From an uncultured Bacteroidales bacterium (GTDB taxonomy: Bacteria > Bacteroidota > Bacteroidia > Bacteroidales > UBA932), in NCBI GenBank assembly GCA_947168065.1, contig CAMVKH010000008.1, positions 1 to 64,000 of the forward strand: a stretch of DNA of 64,000 nucleotides, written 5' to 3'. The position numbers and the translations under genes are program-made. A model generated the notes under the pieces. The model was given only the letters and a program-made list of their open reading frames with translations. It was not told the DNA's origin and made no database searches. Of this stretch, positions 63,410 through 64,000 are shown one piece after another. Positions within the stretch are counted from its first letter, which is position 1. Each line of letters starts with the position of its first letter.

Positions 63410-63732
63410 AACTTTCCTTGCATTTCTTTTCGGCGGGCTTCATAGTATTCGTGCCGGGCGGGGTTCTCGGGGAACCAGCCGCGAAGCACACGCTTTTCCT
63501 GCAGGAACATTTCGCCGATGCCCCAGAGGCAGGAGAAGGCGAATCCGCCGATAATGGTTGACAGGGTATCATTTTTCACGAACAGGGACAAGACCGAGAA
63601 GCCCAGGCCCGCGACCAGCCAGCTCCACCAGCATTGTTTCCCCCAGCGATATTCCATCTTGATGACGGCCGGGTGGCAGATGCCGATGCTCAGGAACACG
63701 GCGGCCCCTACAATGATTCCGTTGAAGTTCAT
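63406..63732 (-). CDS. DUF4491 family membrane protein
   Basis: A 108-residue protein with three hydrophobic helices: MNFNGIIVGAAVFLSIGICH at the start, a WWSWLVAGLGFSVLSLFV segment, and IIGGFAFSCLWGIGEMF. It ends in a charged tail. The pattern matches DUF4491, of unknown function. ATG 63732 was chosen over one eight codons upstream because it fits the family start. Confidence 0.83.
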   Translation of the reverse strand: MNFNGIIVGAAVFLSIGICHPAVIKMEYRWGKQCWWSWLVAGLGFSVLSLFVKNDTLSTIIGGFAFSCLWGIGEMFLQEKRVLRGWFPENPARHEYYEARRKEMQGKL

Positions 63733-63808
63733 ATCCACAGCTTTTTTGCGACGCAAAGATCGCTATAAGCAGCGGGATATTTTAGGCTGATAATGGATTG
63801 AATTAGGA

Positions 63809-64000
63809 TTATCCTTGCATCTTTTTTCGGAAGGAGGATGGCGTCATGCCAGTCTCTTTCTTGAAAAGGCGCGAGAAGTAGGACTGATCTTCCACCCCGA
63901 CGGATGCCGCGATGTCGATGATGGAAAGGGACGTGGAAGAAAGCAGGCGCTTGGCGCGCTGGATGCGGACGATGTCTATCCAGGCGCCGACGCTGCGGCC
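63809..64000 (-). CDS. AraC-family transcriptional regulator, C-terminal fragment
   Basis: The last 63 residues of a gene that runs off the right edge of the window. The second helix-turn-helix of the AraC domain is clear: RIQRAKRLLSSTSLSIIDIA, then SVGVEDQSYFSRLFKKETGM and TPSSFRKK. The sensor part is missing, so the regulator's signal is unknown; it could be an AraC protein or a hybrid two-component regulator. Confidence 0.9.
   Translation of the reverse strand, partial: GRSVGAWIDIVRIQRAKRLLSSTSLSIIDIAASVGVEDQSYFSRLFKKETGMTPSSFRKKMQG

Noticed and set aside
1-64000. CRISPR arrays, insertion sequences, prophage or rRNA genes
   Set aside because: No regularly spaced repeats, transposase or integrase motifs, phage structural genes or rRNA sequences were recognised on either strand.

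Overview
The window looks like the chromosome of a GC-rich member of the Bacteroidales. The evidence is repeated -33/-7 promoters (TTTG, 19 bases, TAnnTTTG), weak Shine-Dalgarno sites, and families typical of that phylum (DUF4301, DUF5686, DUF4491, class III fructose-bisphosphatase, patatin, SusC-like regulatory domains). Gene content points to an anaerobe that ferments amino acids. I cannot name the family or genus from the sequence alone.

0-17 kb is a mixed region. It holds a complete type I restriction subunit HsdR at the left edge (HsdM and HsdS are not visible), three small proteins, a GH43 lipoprotein, a phosphotransferase, a tyrosine-phosphatase-like lipoprotein, tRNA-Val(TAC), two serine hydrolases around an acyltransferase, a cinA operon with a shortened DHODH-like protein, an XRE regulator next to a 508-base AT-rich gap, queA, a membrane protein and a lipid acyltransferase.

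17.4-31.8 kb is the metabolic core: sixteen co-directional genes for fermenting L-lysine to butyrate, acetate and ammonia. The order is atoD-kal-kce-kdd-kamA-kamB-kamC-kamD-kamE-atoA-crt-hbd-bcd-etfB-etfA, behind a clear promoter. KamA makes beta-lysine, KamDE makes 3,5-diaminohexanoate, Kdd oxidises it, Kce splits it with acetyl-CoA, Kal yields crotonyl-CoA, Bcd-Etf reduces this to butyryl-CoA, and AtoDA exchanges CoA with acetoacetate. Crt and Hbd add the reductive route from acetoacetyl-CoA. The two CoA-transferase subunits sit 8 kb apart at opposite ends of the lysine genes. No thiolase or lysine transporter is visible.

31.8-37.4 kb starts with an MBOAT O-acyltransferase that abuts etfA. 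It is followed by a DHHW/M15-peptidase fusion, a CobW GTPase with an Asp/His-rich insert, rubredoxin, a permuted-papain lipoprotein, an array of hairpins and tRNA-Ala(GGC).

37.4-46.2 kb is a glycan or modified-peptide locus: a flippase, a DxD glycosyltransferase, an HprK-like kinase, a PqqD-like protein with an unusual tail, three GT2 enzymes (two are tandem duplicates), a UDP-xylose synthase and a PF14907-type nucleotidyltransferase.

46.2-55.7 kb is mostly housekeeping: an AI-2E family transporter, mutY, a DUF5686 outer-membrane protein, class III FBPase, DUF4301 and nagA.

55.8-61.1 kb holds the most unusual set. hypB and hypA flank a 941-residue FeS/FAD/NAD(P) oxidoreductase and are followed by two membrane proteins (one DUF5692), with no hydrogenase in view. 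The window ends with a LolA-like protein, a patatin, a beta-barrel-like protein with DUF4491, and the C-terminus of an AraC-family regulator.
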